Origin: Lactarius indigo
Taxonomy: Eukaryota > Basidiomycota > Agaricomycetes > Russulales > Russulaceae
Assembly (NCBI GenBank): GCA_025766275.1
Contig: JAFKAC010000114.1
Coordinates: forward strand, 104,901 to 168,900
Length of the DNA stretch: 64,000 bases
Reading direction: 5' to 3'
The notes beneath the pieces were generated by a model, which was not told the DNA's origin, ran no database searches, and worked only from the letters and a program-made list of their open reading frames with translations. Below, piece after piece: positions 41,223 through 53,243 of the stretch. The translations under genes and the position numbers were made by a program. The stretch's first letter is position 1. Every line of letters begins with the position of its first letter.

Positions 41223-44200
41223 TCCGAGGGTGACGGGACGTAGGGGGTAGGGGGAGGGAAGGAAGGAGATTATATACGGGAAGCGGGATTTGTATCAGTG
41301 ATCTTCTGGGCATGACGAAAAAGGAACACGAGCCGAACGGGTGATGGATTGGATTGGAATTGAGCAAGGGGGAAATGGGATATTGGGATGGGAATGGGAA
41401 TGAATAAAATAAATCAGCACAGACTGCATCAAATTGGAAGCTCTCGCATTCATTCCGGCCCGCGGGCTCGAGCCTGTCGAGCTCGCGCTGTGCGCTCTTG
41501 CTTGCTGGGTGTACATAACTGGCACCACCACTACTCAGTTGGCCAGATTTCAGGGCCGTCGAACCCCCGTCAATGACCTGGCCTCGTGCGCTCCAGGATT
41601 TCGGCTCTCCGTCACCCCTGATCTTGACAGAAACCGCTCAGTCATCCACCGAAATCCCTTGTCCTGGTACCTGGCCTTTCGCTTCTGCCGCCCATTCACA
41701 CGACCTTTCGGTTAACTTGGTATGGTGCCCCCCTTCGGTAGACAGGTCAAGTCAGATCATCCAATTATCACCTGCTTGCATTTCCAATTACGCACGTCTT
41801 CTCTTCCGGCCTTCCAAAAGGCCCATCCATGACATGACACGGCTACCGCCCACTCGTAGCTATCATATATCAGAACTAATACCCACATCCACGCCCGACC
41901 AGGACCACTCCTTCGGTAGTTCCTGATTTCATCGTCATTCCATTTATACCTCTTTCCCCTGCAGAACATTCTTCGGCGCTATCCCGGCCCCCTCTGTTCG
42001 ATGTTCTCCCGTCGGCCGGACTTTACTCGCCCCGTTCCATGTCAACCGACTCTCATCGATGTATGTCTCATCACATCAGGAAATACCTACAGCGTGCCTC
42101 TTTAATTAGTTCCTTTTGACGGTTGGCACCGTCTCCAACAATCACCTGCCTCTCCAAGCGATTCGCCACACCCGTCACATCACCTTCCTAAGCATCGTGG
42201 TCATTATCACTGTCCAAGATTCCATCGGCTGCATCTGTTGATCGTTTCTGCTCCACTATCAGCTATTTTGCTGTGCACCAATGTTGCATATTTGGAAACG
42301 ACATCGGCGTATATCCGTCTGCATTGACGTCCAAGATGCTTCTCACCGAGTCTCCCTCCCCCCGTCCCGAGCGTGCCCCTCCGCTCGACTTGGCCGTTGG
42401 TCGGTCTAGAATCGGTGACAGGCCGGCGAATTCCGGCCTCGACACTGATGTGAAAGTTTACCGTTTCGAGCGCTTACCTGCCCCTCCCCTTCGCCTTCCC
42501 TTCCTTTCCTTTCCTTTCCCTTCCCTTCCGTCCCTCAAGCTCGCGAGCCCCCCCACCCCTTACAGTAAGGGGTATCTAAAGGTTCCGAGCTCGGCAGGAG
42601 GTCCTCTCCGGGCGTAGCTACAGTACTTCTCTGAAAAACTTTGGCGTATCCGATTATCCGAACCTAACCTTTGCCCATTCCGTACCATCTATATTGATTC
42701 TTTACCCAATTCCGACATGCAGGCTCTTACTCTCTCTTTTGGATCATATGTCATATCTCTTACTGACACCTCTTGTCATCTCCTTTTTTTTTAATATCAA
42801 GTGATCGTCTCTTGTTCTCGGGTAAGCCTAGTGAACATTGTGAACAGTCGTGCTATTTGCGAGATGGCTGTCCCGTCGTTCGCGGGTCGTTACTTATGGC
42901 TAATCCGTCGCGTAAGCATCCGGATCAGGAGTAAGCCCAATCTAGACTAGTTCTACTGCTTTCCCCCATTGCCATGATACGCACGATGGCCATGCGCCCT
43001 CAGTGCCCTTCTCATTGCGTTGCGTACTCCCACTGGTAAGCCTCGTTGCGGCGCAATGCTTCCTTATCATATGTAACTTACCAGCATATTGACGCACGAC
43101 GGCACTCATCCAGGTACGAACACACACACACTCCGCAACACGTATCCGGCTGTGTACACCAGGCGGCAAACTGGCAATAGTCCCGTCTCCCTCCAATGCG
43201 CTTCATAGTCCGTTGGTCCGTTGAGCCAATGGCATCGCAGCGCCTTTTGTTCACGGGCGCGCAACAAACACACTTACTCGCAGGGCGGCCCTGCCAAAGG
43301 GATTTATCGAATCCATCACATAACCAATAACGTGGCCATGCCGTGGGCTGTGTGTGGCTTGTGAGTGTTGCTTCTTAATTTCCCTCTTCTTTCAGTCTTC
43401 GCTTCCCCCAACTGTTTTGGCGCCTCCTGCGTTGCCTCTTGATACAGTAACTTACAGCAACGATGATTCGTATTGTTTCTTCTCAGCCCCACCCATCCCC
43501 GTGTTGCGCCGCTCCGCGCGCAACCCTGAACCGCCCTTGGAACGCGCTCTTCCGCCTCGGCGCACCCTATTCTCCTCCGACTGGCCACCACAGCGCCGCT
43601 TTGTTTTACTTGGGCCACTCCACCTCCCTGCGCTTTGCGAACCAATCATGGCTCGCTGAGAATGACGGAGGCGGCCATTTTCAGTTGTTGGTGCCAATAG
43701 TGTTCCATGCGTGTTCGTCATTGGTTCGTTATGTTTGGCGTCTCTCGGCGCTTGTCGGTTTTTTTCGTTTTCGCTGCGGTAATCAAAAAACGCGCCCACC
43801 CAGCGAGTCGCTCGGTGTTTTTTGGGGGGCTGACTGGAGGGCTGTGCGTTGTGAGGACGAGAGCTGTGTTCGGCGCTCAAGCGGTCAGCAAGTAAATAAG
43901 CGTGGCGTAAGTAGTACTTAGTACTTACGACGACCGGAACCCGTGACGCCAATCGCATTCTTTTTTTTTTTTTTGTTCCTTATAGTACCCAATCGGCGTG
44001 AGCCAAGTTCAACAGTCGCTCCCATAACAACAAAAAGGAAAACCGAAAATCATCAGCCCTTACAATTGGGCCATGGGCTTGGTTTTGGACAGTGACCGCT
44101 CTCTTTTGTTTTTGCAAATAACTATACGCGCAAAACTCACTATCAAGTAGCGATCGTCTTTTTCCCCTTCGGCAGATCCTACTCAACGCTCTATGCCCTT

Positions 44201-45561
44201 TCCGTGCGCGCGCTTCGCAAGTCGCGATCACGGGCACGCACCGAACCAAACAACACGCCCCCCCCAAAAAAACAAAGTCTTATCGAACCTGTAGAGCCCT
44301 CCCACCACCTGCCCGAGGGCATCCGCGCTCATGCTCGTCTTATTTTTTGTTCGTGAGACGTGGCGCAGACACTTCGAGCTGCTGGCCTGCCAGTAAGTGC
44401 ATGCATGCGGAGCACGCATGTTTACACCACAAACGCACGACTCCGAAATTGATCACTGATCATGATCGCGATGATCATCTTTTAGTTCCCAGAGTTTATT
44501 CATTTAACCCGAGGGCGGCTAGAACGTCGTCGCTTGCTGTCGAATCACAATACGCCGTACCAATTTAAACCGAGTTAAAGCAAATCCGGCCTTTTTATAT
44601 ATTTTCAATCACGACAGGGCATTTACATATGGGCGTTGCAATTGGGCACGAGAAACGCGGGGGTTCGTTTTGCGCCGCACGGCGACTTTTTGGCGAGCTC
44701 GGCTCGTATAGGTTACGAGAATAGAAAAAAATGAAACATCGTTCCTGTATGATAATGTGACGATACGATCTCGAGTATCATCTTTCCTCTTATACACAAA
44801 AGGAAAGAAAAAAAAAATAAACCAATTGAGGGGATTGTGCCCTGCCGATTCCTGTGCAAGGTTGGTTTCGCGGCAATGCACGAATTCTTCGGGTTCTCTT
44901 GTTGTGTCGTACTTATTTCAAATTGGCCAACGTTCTGCATTTTCCATTATGCGTCGCCTAATGCAACGTGATTTCCCCCGATTCAGTCATGAAGGATGGA
45001 GGGGGACGACCCGGGGAATGAAGAAACTTCGCGTGTGCCAGCTCGCTTTGGAAGAACTCCTCCCCGTTGTCAAGTTTCGGAGCCGGGGCTTTGGAGTTCG
45101 GAAGCCCTGGCTCAAAACCCCCGACGGCCATGGCTGAAATGAATAAAGGAGACAATGGTGATTATCTTGCTCCGGTCGACCCAATTCGTCATAGTGCGCA
45201 TCATATGGCCCAAACGGGAATACAGTACGTCCAAGCAAGGGGCGCGACTGGATGAGAATGTACGTCTGGTTGTCATACTGGCGAGAGTGAGCAACCACGA
45301 CAGATCTCCTGGTGCGGACAACACCTCATGCAGGACCGCGGCATCAGAAGGCTGCGCCGCAGTGCAACGTGTGTGAGCACGAAGGAAGAGGGAGAAAACA
45401 AAGAGAACCAAAAGCGAAAGCGAAGAATGCAAAACGAAAATCCCTCGGCGAGCAAAAAACGAGTGTAGAAGATGTTTCGAGGGGGGGAGGAGTACCACGT
45501 CATGGTCGCTGTGAGGCGGGCGCCGCCGCGGAGCGCGCGGCAACACCGGCGAGTCTCCAGA
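41223..45561. other. Gene-poor spacer, 4.3 kb
   Basis: Includes a pyrimidine-rich stretch with CTTTC repeats at 42480-42535 and a short palindrome GTAAGTAGTACTTAGTACTTAC-like at 43907-43928. Plus-strand frames at 41573-41926 (117 codons) and 42333-42617 (95 codons from ATG) are open and Pro/Ser-rich, but lack recognisable domains and could be leader sequence. An imperfect 12-bp hairpin is at 45080-45113. No gene called. Confidence 0.45.
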
Positions 45562-46555
45562 TCAGGCAGCCGCCGCGGCGCCGCTTTTTTTGCGCTTTCT
45601 GTTGGTGGTGATTTGCGCGCCGGCGTCGTCGCGACGACGATCGTCCCTGTCTCTCTTCAGATTCGGGCGCCGCGTCTCACGGGAGTCAGCCTCTGGCCGC
45701 GTCGGGCGCGATCCGTCCCCGCGAGAGACAGAATCGGACGGTTCGTCTACGCCCGCAGGTTTGAGGAACTTGTTGCGGTTGTTGGGGGTAGAAAGGCTGC
45801 TCGCGGGCTTGTGGGGCGATGGTGCGGAGGGAGGCGGCGGCGGACCTCTGGACGGATGTGAACAATCGCCGCTGCTCTTGTCTTCTGCCTCCGTTTCGAG
45901 GTTTCTGATCTTGATCCCGCTGCCTGCCACGACGTCTTCGCGAATGAGTTCCCGGGCGCTTTTGGTATTACGAGGTTTGGCCCGCTCGATGTCTTTCGTC
46001 GAAAACCTAGGTCCGAAGCTCGATATCGACGTAAGACGTTTCGAGGCATTGTGATGTTGGCGTTCTTCTTCCATGGGAACCTGCCGCGCGGAGGGTGACC
46101 CACGGGAATCGTCGTGCGACAGAAGCTGGAACGGATCTTTTGCGTCAGGTGAGCGGCGTGCGGGCAGTAATGAACGGGGGTACCTCTCCTTCTGTGACCT
46201 CCTGACCTCGTTTATTCCATGTCCGCCGGCCTCTAAGCTTGACAGCCTCCTGCGGCGATCCCGAAGCGTCATTACAGCCAGAGAAAACAAATGGAAGATA
46301 TGAGGCTTCGTGTGTCACGGCGAGGCTGGGCGCGCATCAAGGGCAAGGCAATTGTTGGTTAAACGAGACAGAACGTTACCTGGAAGATGGCTCTGAGCCC
46401 ATTCCCCACGCATCACGAACCTCCTTCGCCACCTCCCACCGCGACTCGTCGTGAACAAGGGACTCCACCGATTCGTTCGCAAGGTTTTGCTCAGCGTTTT
46501 GCGCATTCTGCATAAAGCGAAGGTTGAGAGTTCCTTTGCTGATGGTCGCAGCCAT
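45562..46555 (-). CDS. MPP6: MPP6-like nuclear RNA-exosome cofactor, two exons
   Basis: Probable M-phase phosphoprotein 6 homologue, a small basic nuclear protein that links the exosome with its helicase Mtr4 and helps rRNA and other RNA decay. Exon 1 is 46555-46380, exon 2 is 46249-45562; the 130-nt intron (GTAACG to CGCCGCAG, with a TAATGAC branch-like site) keeps phase. It encodes 287 residues. Family-like features are the N-terminal ISKGTLNLRFMQ segment (MPP6 proteins have a K/R-(M/L)-(K/R)-F-M core), a following W in SRWEVAKEV, and SISSFGPRFSTKDIE near the middle, like the SF-GFNP motif. The rest is disordered, Pro/Ser-rich, then strongly basic with a nuclear-signal-like NRKRKKSG before an Ala run. 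It is longer than yeast Mpp6. Assignment rests on short motifs. Confidence 0.65.
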
Positions 46556-48842
46556 AGTGATGAGGCTGGATGAAGGCTGGAGAGGTCAATGAGAGGCCAC
46601 AATCCAAGACTTGTGATGCGGACTGAATCACGTGATTATTCCTTATTTGTGCTGCCGGCTCCTGCTCTTACCACAATAGGTACCGTATCTGTTATGATGC
46701 ATAGTATCATAGAAAGGAAATTGACTGGGTGGGAGCGCGATACATGGTGGAGGAATTAATGTAGCTCAAACGGGGAAGCCCTTTGGATCCAATAAAGGGC
46801 ACTGTCTCACCACAGCCGACTGTTCGACATTGGGCGTCTCAAAGAGAGAATTGTCCTTGGGGCTGCTACATCGGAACGATACATCAAGTCCACGGCGATG
46901 CTGTCAATCGTGACAGTATATACGCAATAAAGACGCCCCTCCCACGGTGGAGTGGACATGACGCGTCCTCTGGGGGACAAAGTAGTACTCCGCTGGGTGA
47001 TTGTGGAGTTCACCGGTTCACTCTGGCAGCGGTCCAACAGGGCAATTTCCATCTTCCCGTGCAATGATGGCGTGCAAGGCGGCACTATTCCCGGAAGGAT
47101 GCACGAGGGTTTGTTATTAAATTTTCAAAGAACGCTCATGTGTGGCGCAAATACCGCGTCGGACGTGCTGGAGATAAGGATAACGGAGAATCCTTATGGC
47201 AGGTGGATCAACTAGATACTATCATAGAACACGCATGAGAACACGAGAAGAAAAGACGAGGGGCGTCCCCACCAGGAGGGGCAACCAGGCACGGCAGAGT
47301 CTCGGCAGTCAGTTATGTGGTCCCGTACAGTGGCTTCGGTTATTCAGGTGCGAGGAGGGCGGCCGTGCTAGGGTTATACACACGCCCATATACAGCACAA
47401 TCATTCAGTTGAAAAGGGTCGCGGGTATACTGTAATGCCTCCTCCGAGCATCCGGGAGTCGGCCTATCGAACAGATGGCCATTTCCTGTACTCAAAAGCA
47501 AGCATGATAGATAGCCAGCTCACGAAAGCTTCACCATACTGTATGGAGCAATCCGACATTTCGACGAGATCAGCGTGGACATGATCTCCATGGGACAGGC
47601 ACGAACTATCTTCAGTCGTTCTATCTTCAGTCGTGCCACCTAGGCTACTACTACTGTAATAGTAGGCGTCTAGGCTGGCTTCGTCTTTTCATGAACTCAA
47701 AAACGCCGCATCGCAGTTTTCCCATCGGCTCTCCCCGCTCTGCTTGTTGTCCGGCAATAGCACCGGGATAAAAGTCGGATGGCCCGAAGGCTACTGCCGA
47801 GCGAAGGCTGCTGCTGTAAATGTTGACCCGAGGCATGACGTGTACGCAGTTTCGTCTACGATGCTGCATGCGATACCATACAGTACCGTAGAAACAGTCG
47901 TGCGCTTCTTGGAGCCGATCTCATCGGTAGGGCCACCTATCCACCGAGGACGATGGTGCGTGTACAACTTACTGTGCTGGTCATTTTAGATCGCGACATC
48001 ATAATGTCGTGATTACCAGTCACAACAGCCGGGGTTATTTTCTCCATAATAATAATGCAACCGCCAGTCGTTGACAGCAGCACCAGAGTAAACAACCTGT
48101 CCAATTTGAATGGATTTGCATTGATGCCTCTGTGTGATATCAGGCCGGGCGGGTCTCTGGAACCGAGGTTGCCCGCTCAATCTGTGGCACTCGCGATGCC
48201 GGAAGCCGCCGCCGCCACCACTCACGCACGCAAGACACAGGGACAGTCAGAGAAGTGCTGTGAGTAGTATATCATCACATGAGGGTAGTTTCATCGGGCT
48301 TAGATCGCCGTAGATCTGCTCAGTAGGCGAACGGATGACCTCCCGTCAATGTGCATGAGCTCATGCGAGGCCATTCTTTGACTGACGTGACTGGCTGCCT
48401 GCGCAGCACCGGTGCCAATACCACGAGCCGAAGAAGTTCAAAGACCCATGATGCTGTAACGTCAGACTGGTACACTCCACCGACGCGGGGACACATAGCC
48501 GTGACGAGGCCAGCTACGTACAGCTGCGACGAAGCCCATACCGTACAGCTCATACCAAACTCGGACACCGCCCTTCTCGCTCTACGAAACAATGATTGGA
48601 CTGGGAGCCGTAAGCATTCCGAGAAGTCCCTTTCCACATTCGCTACAATGCAGCATGGCGCGGCGTGTCGCCGGCGTGCATCTCCCGCCTCGGTTCATGC
48701 ATGTATGCAAGGACGCACGCATGTAGCGCGCTGACCGAGGTGCTGACATGGCAGCGCACAGTGCCTACGACCCTCGGAGTGTCTGTCTATTGATGATGCG
48801 GAAGTCGAAGCGGAGATCCCCGCGATAAGAGCAAAGCAACAT
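46556..48842. other. Gene-poor spacer, 2.3 kb
   Basis: Contains the promoter side of the MPP6-like gene. Open frames are all short and without domains. I see no RNA gene or repeat. Confidence 0.5.
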
Positions 48843-49421
48843 CTACTCCGCTTTTAACAACTTCTGTCTGGGATCGCTGACCTACAGAATTCCAGAACCC
48901 GCCCGCCCCACTGCCTGACGACTCACCGAAGTGGAAGCGGGGGGCTTGGGCTTCTTGCCAACCAACGGCAGCAGAGAACGTGACCACTCTTGTTCCTCTG
49001 CAGTTTCTTTTTCTTTTTTTTTTGGAGCCCGTCGATCATCGTCATCATCTCTGGCCGAGTTCCAAGCTCGAGTCCGAGTACTGAAGTACTGAAGTACTGG
49101 GTCCGAAGCAGACGGGGTGACATCGTCCTTCCTTCTCGGTTGCGACTCCCCCTGGGGGATTAGATATCGATCCCCCCGCGGCGTCGGGGATGGTGGCGGT
49201 GGCGGCAGGGGGCGCACCGAAACCCAGTCAGACGAGCAGACGCCTGCTGCTGCCCAGACAGAGAAGCAAACGAAACGAACGTAATCATTTTGCAGGGTCG
49301 CAAGCATCCCTTCGCTTATGTGCGCGGAGGAGAGTGAGAACGCGGGATTCAACTTACTTGCCAGCTCGCGGTTTGCGCGGATTTTGAACCCGGTGTGAGC
49401 GCGCGAGTGCTGTGAACACAC
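48843..49421 (-). CDS. Candidate spliced gene of unknown function, 5' end not found
   Basis: Weak call. Three minus-strand pieces join in phase: up to 49358, then 49249-48927, then 48881-48843, ending in TAG. The introns (108 and 45 nt) have strong ends: GTAAGT to GGGCAG, and GTGAGT to TGTAG. The middle piece reads SDWVSVRPLPPPPPSPTPRG, then a charged region (DDDDDRRAPKKKEKE) and SLLPLVGKKPKPP. The upstream piece is open from 49421 but has no ATG, so the first exon must lie further upstream (perhaps at 49520-49768, a frame with an ATG and a GTAAGT) or the model is wrong. The phase-consistent splicing is the main support. No domain recognised. Confidence 0.35.
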
Positions 49422-51187
49422 ACCTGGGCGGTGCGATTGTCGCCCCTTCGTTCACGGGCTTACTCCCCGTACTGTACAGGTGGCGTATCGTGTGGCTGGC
49501 TTACTAGCTTCCTTATGGATCAAGCTTTCTTCTCCCTTTGATTAGGATCTTCGATTGAGGGGGATTGGGGTGAAGTCACAGTCCATCTTCGATTGTTATC
49601 CGACGCTTGGGCGTAGTATCCGCTACTTACATAGGACGAAAACGAGAGTGTTGGTGAGTTTAGTGCGGGATAACGAAAATGGGATGATTGCCATCCCATT
49701 TTTCCAAAATTAGCAAACCAAAATCTTGGCTCTAATTTTGAATGAAATCGAGTGGCAAGTACACGCAAGTCTGAAACCTGAGTACAATATGCGACAGAGA
49801 AAAGGACAGAAAAAAGGACAACAGAATATCATAGCTCAAGCCAAAAAAGAGATACACTTATGGTGACGCAAGTGCATACTTCAAAAGATCTGAATAGATC
49901 AATACTTTCCCTGCATCTTCTCTTCCCAAAAGAATATTCAGTACGGTCTCTAGTGTGTATAGATATAATATCACACAATAAAATAAAGATCGGCGTAAAA
50001 GTAGGATCACGAAAAATCGACAATGGTGATGGGACGGTCCAGAAGACATTACACCGCGATCCCCGGATCCTGGTGGTTCTGACATTCCTGTCAAGATTCC
50101 TGCTGCCTTCTTGGCTGCCTTAGTATACATTGCCAGAGCAGATTAATATCCAGAGGCAGTTGAGAAACCCCCACGAGGACAGGTGACAGAAATGTGACCC
50201 AATATAGAGCGAGATTCGTTCCAAGGGGAATTCCCACGGGAAGCCCCCACGGCGCGCAATCCAAGGGTATCCCCCCCCCTCAATTAATTTCATATCTGTA
50301 GAATGATTATCAGCATGTGACCAGGAAGAACACACACCTTAGCCTCTAATCAGCCAACAGTAGGAATCCGTCCTAATCTGACACTTTCAGGGTGAGGGGG
50401 GTAGTGGTGGGGTTCTATTGCGTCCGACAGGCACCCAACGATGGCCGCCGCCACTGACACACATCACATGCAAGTTGAGAATCGGAGAATCAAGGAGATC
50501 GGGGATCGGGGAGAGGTTGTGTTATGTGGGCGCGTGTGTGTGTCGTGTCAGCGGCGTCGGGAGACAGACAAGTAGAATGGAGTTTGGAAGCCATTCGGAC
50601 AGAGTTGGGGGGCTGTCTAGCGAGACGTCGCGGCTGCTTTACACGCCAACACATGATACATGATCTTGCATGATGCATGATGCATGACGCGTGATGCTAT
50701 TATATTGCTATAGTACTGCTATCGGTGTGTATACACGCACGACCAGCTAGCTGAGTTAGTGCCGAATGGCTGGAAGGATTGTGAGTGAACTCGTTTCGTG
50801 TACAGTATATTCCGTTGTCCATTCAGACAGTATACGATCACCTATGATAATCCAACTTGAAACCACCGTCTCGCTCGGACCTTTTCTTACGTGTAGCAGA
50901 AGAGCCCGGTTTGCATTTCAGTTGAAGCAGTGAAACTTGCGGTGCGGACAAGAGACACCGCTAGCTTGACAAGATCATTTTTGCATTGAAGTAGCCTACT
51001 ATTAAACCAACTTGGCATCGATTAGCCTCGAGATATTTGTATTATACATGGGCTAGGCACATGCATAGAAAGACGTGGTGCTACAAGATGGGCATGGCAA
51101 AACAAACTTATAGGCATGTGGGTGATGGTGGGGGCTTATTATGGCTGTCCGGGCAACGTACAAAAAGTTGAAGAAAAAAGTAGGCCC
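49422..51187. other. Spacer with two adjacent hairpins
   Basis: Perfect inverted repeats AAAATGGGATG/CATCCCATTTT (49676-49702) and CAAAATTAG/CTAATTTTG (about 49705-49735) lie next to each other. A minus-strand frame (49520-49768, 82 codons) covers them. The rest, to the 3' end of ornithine aminotransferase, shows nothing I can support; TGATGCATGATGCATGA-like microrepeats lie near 50665-50690. Confidence 0.5.
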
Positions 51188-53243
51188 TCAGTTGCTGATC
51201 TCATCACGGAAACCCTTCTCGCTCCCTACTTCGCCCGGAATCTCCTCGAGCTACGAAGCGGCGTGAATAACTCACGGGAGAGGAACGGAGGGAATATATA
51301 CACACCTCGTCGAGGTCAATGAGTGCCTGTTTAATTATTTCGATAGCTTTCTGGAGGTCCTCCTCAGAGATGACCAACGGGGGTGCGAACCGGATGCTGC
51401 AATTTCGAACTCATCAGTGTGTTCCATGTTGTTTAAATTAGGAAAACGCGCATACATGTTCACGTGCGTCGGTTTGGCAAGGACGCCCCGGCTCTTGAGC
51501 AGCAGGCAGAGCTGCCACGCCGTGCGTCCGCGCGTACTCGCTTTCTCATCCATGACGACAGCATTGAGCAGCCCGCGCCCGCGCACCTCCTGGATAAGTG
51601 GTGAGCGCAGCGCGCGCACGCCACTGCGGAACTGCTCGCCCAGCCGTTGGGCGCGCTCCGCGAGCCGCTCCTCGATCAGGACGTCCAGTGCAGTCATCGC
51701 CACGGCGCAGCCGAGCGGGTTCCTATCCGAATAGATGCACGCGCATAGGCAGAGAGATGAGCGTGAGAATAGGGGAGAAGAAAGGGAGCGCACCCGCCAT
51801 AAGTGCTCCCGTGCTCGCCGGGCCGGACGCACAGCATCACCTCCTTGTCCGCGAGCACTGCGGACACGGGGTACACGCCACCGGAGAGGGCCTTCCCGAG
51901 AAGGACGACATCCGGTCGGATGCCCTCGTGTTCCACACACAAAAACTTTCCCGTCCGCGAAAGGCCCTGTCCGATACCATATGATCAGCATCAAGTTTGC
52001 CCGAACACTTGGGCGTGACTCACCGTTTGGATCTCATCGCAGATGAGTAAGACGTTATGCTGCGTGCAGAGCGCGCGGACTTGGCGGAGGTACCCCTGTG
52101 GGGGGACGACGATCCCTGCTTCACCTTGAATAGGTTCGATGAGGAATGCGGCGACGTCCTTGCCGTGGAGCTCGAGCGCTCGCCGGATGTCTTCAATTTC
52201 ACCGTATCGAATGGTGTGAATGGCATCACCGTCATTGTATGTCGGACCCACGCCTGCAAGGTATGGTCCGAAACCATTCCGACTCTCCGGGTCGGTGCTC
52301 ATGCTGGACATATGGAAAACCGACATCAACAGCTGCTAATAACTCGAATGGAAGGTCGGACTCTCACCTAATGACGCCAATGGTCCGGCCGTGGAAGTTG
52401 CCTGCGACGCTGAGGACGATGGCGCGACCATCAGGGACGCCTTTCTTCTCATATGCCCATTTGCGCGCCAGCTTGATGCTCGTTTCGACGGCCTCGGCGC
52501 CCGTGTTCATGGGGAGGACCATGTCATAGCCAAAGAGCTTGGTGACCTTTTCCGCGAAGGCGCCGAAAACGGAGTTGTAGAACGCCCGCGAGGAAAGGGT
52601 GAGGCGCTGGGCCTGCTCCACCAAGGTGGCCACGATGCGGGGGTGGCAGTGCCCTTGATTAACGGCGCTGTAACCAAACCAAAGTAAGTTCCGAGAATCG
52701 ATGGGGCAAGAAAAACACGGAAAGGCGGCACTTGGTGCGCAACAATCCAGGAAATGAACATGACGTTTAATAAGGCTATCGGAGGCCGAGAAGGGGCGAC
52801 CCCGACGGCTCGCGCATGCGGGGCGAATGAAGAAGCGGTGCTTACGAATACGCCGAAAGCATATCAATGTATTCCTTCCCTTCTGGATCCCATACCCTGT
52901 TCTCGTCGCCCATTAGTTGTGCTCGCCACGTCATTGAGCTTAATGGAGCCACTCACTTGGCACCAAGTGCCCTATCAAAGACGATTGGCAAGGGGTGATA
53001 GCTAGCAAATGCCGATCAGTATCGATGAATTATAGCCGATAAAATGGACGATGTTTACTTGTGTGCTCCGAATTCGTGCTCAAGCCGGATCACGTCCGCG
53101 GAAGACAGATGGACTGGCTGTGCAGAACTCTTTGGCTGGTCGCGTGCTTCGGCGGTTACGGCGGCGGCGACCGCAGAGGTGTTTTTGCCGTTGGCGTGCC
53201 GCGTAACGCCGTTGTCGTGGGGATGCAGTGCTACGGGTGCCAT
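51188..53243 (-). CDS. CAR2: Ornithine aminotransferase, nine exons
   Basis: Pyridoxal-phosphate enzyme converting L-ornithine and 2-oxoglutarate to glutamate semialdehyde and glutamate, in arginine catabolism; cytosolic in fungi. Exons: 53243-53059, 53001-52957, 52896-52846, 52667-52368, 52303-52024, 51966-51794, 51722-51456, 51396-51306, 51250-51188, all phase-consistent, 484 residues. Class-III aminotransferase landmarks in order: [97 protein letters not shown], and [18 protein letters not shown], whose Lys is the expected PLP lysine, then [15 protein letters not shown] and [11 protein letters not shown]. The N-terminal 45 residues are not conserved and look unlike a mitochondrial signal. 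The ATG at 53243 is chosen because homology starts soon after; the frame is open further upstream. Confidence 0.95.

Noticed and set aside
41573..42617. Two open plus-strand frames as a divergent gene to the 40325-41222 gene
   Set aside because: Both are Pro/Ser-rich without domains. A possible GTAAGG donor at 42565 has no convincing coding acceptor downstream.
43452..43958. 168-codon minus-strand frame
   Set aside because: Arg/Ser/Gly-rich translation of GC-rich spacer, overlapped by an equally long plus-strand frame; no splice or domain support.
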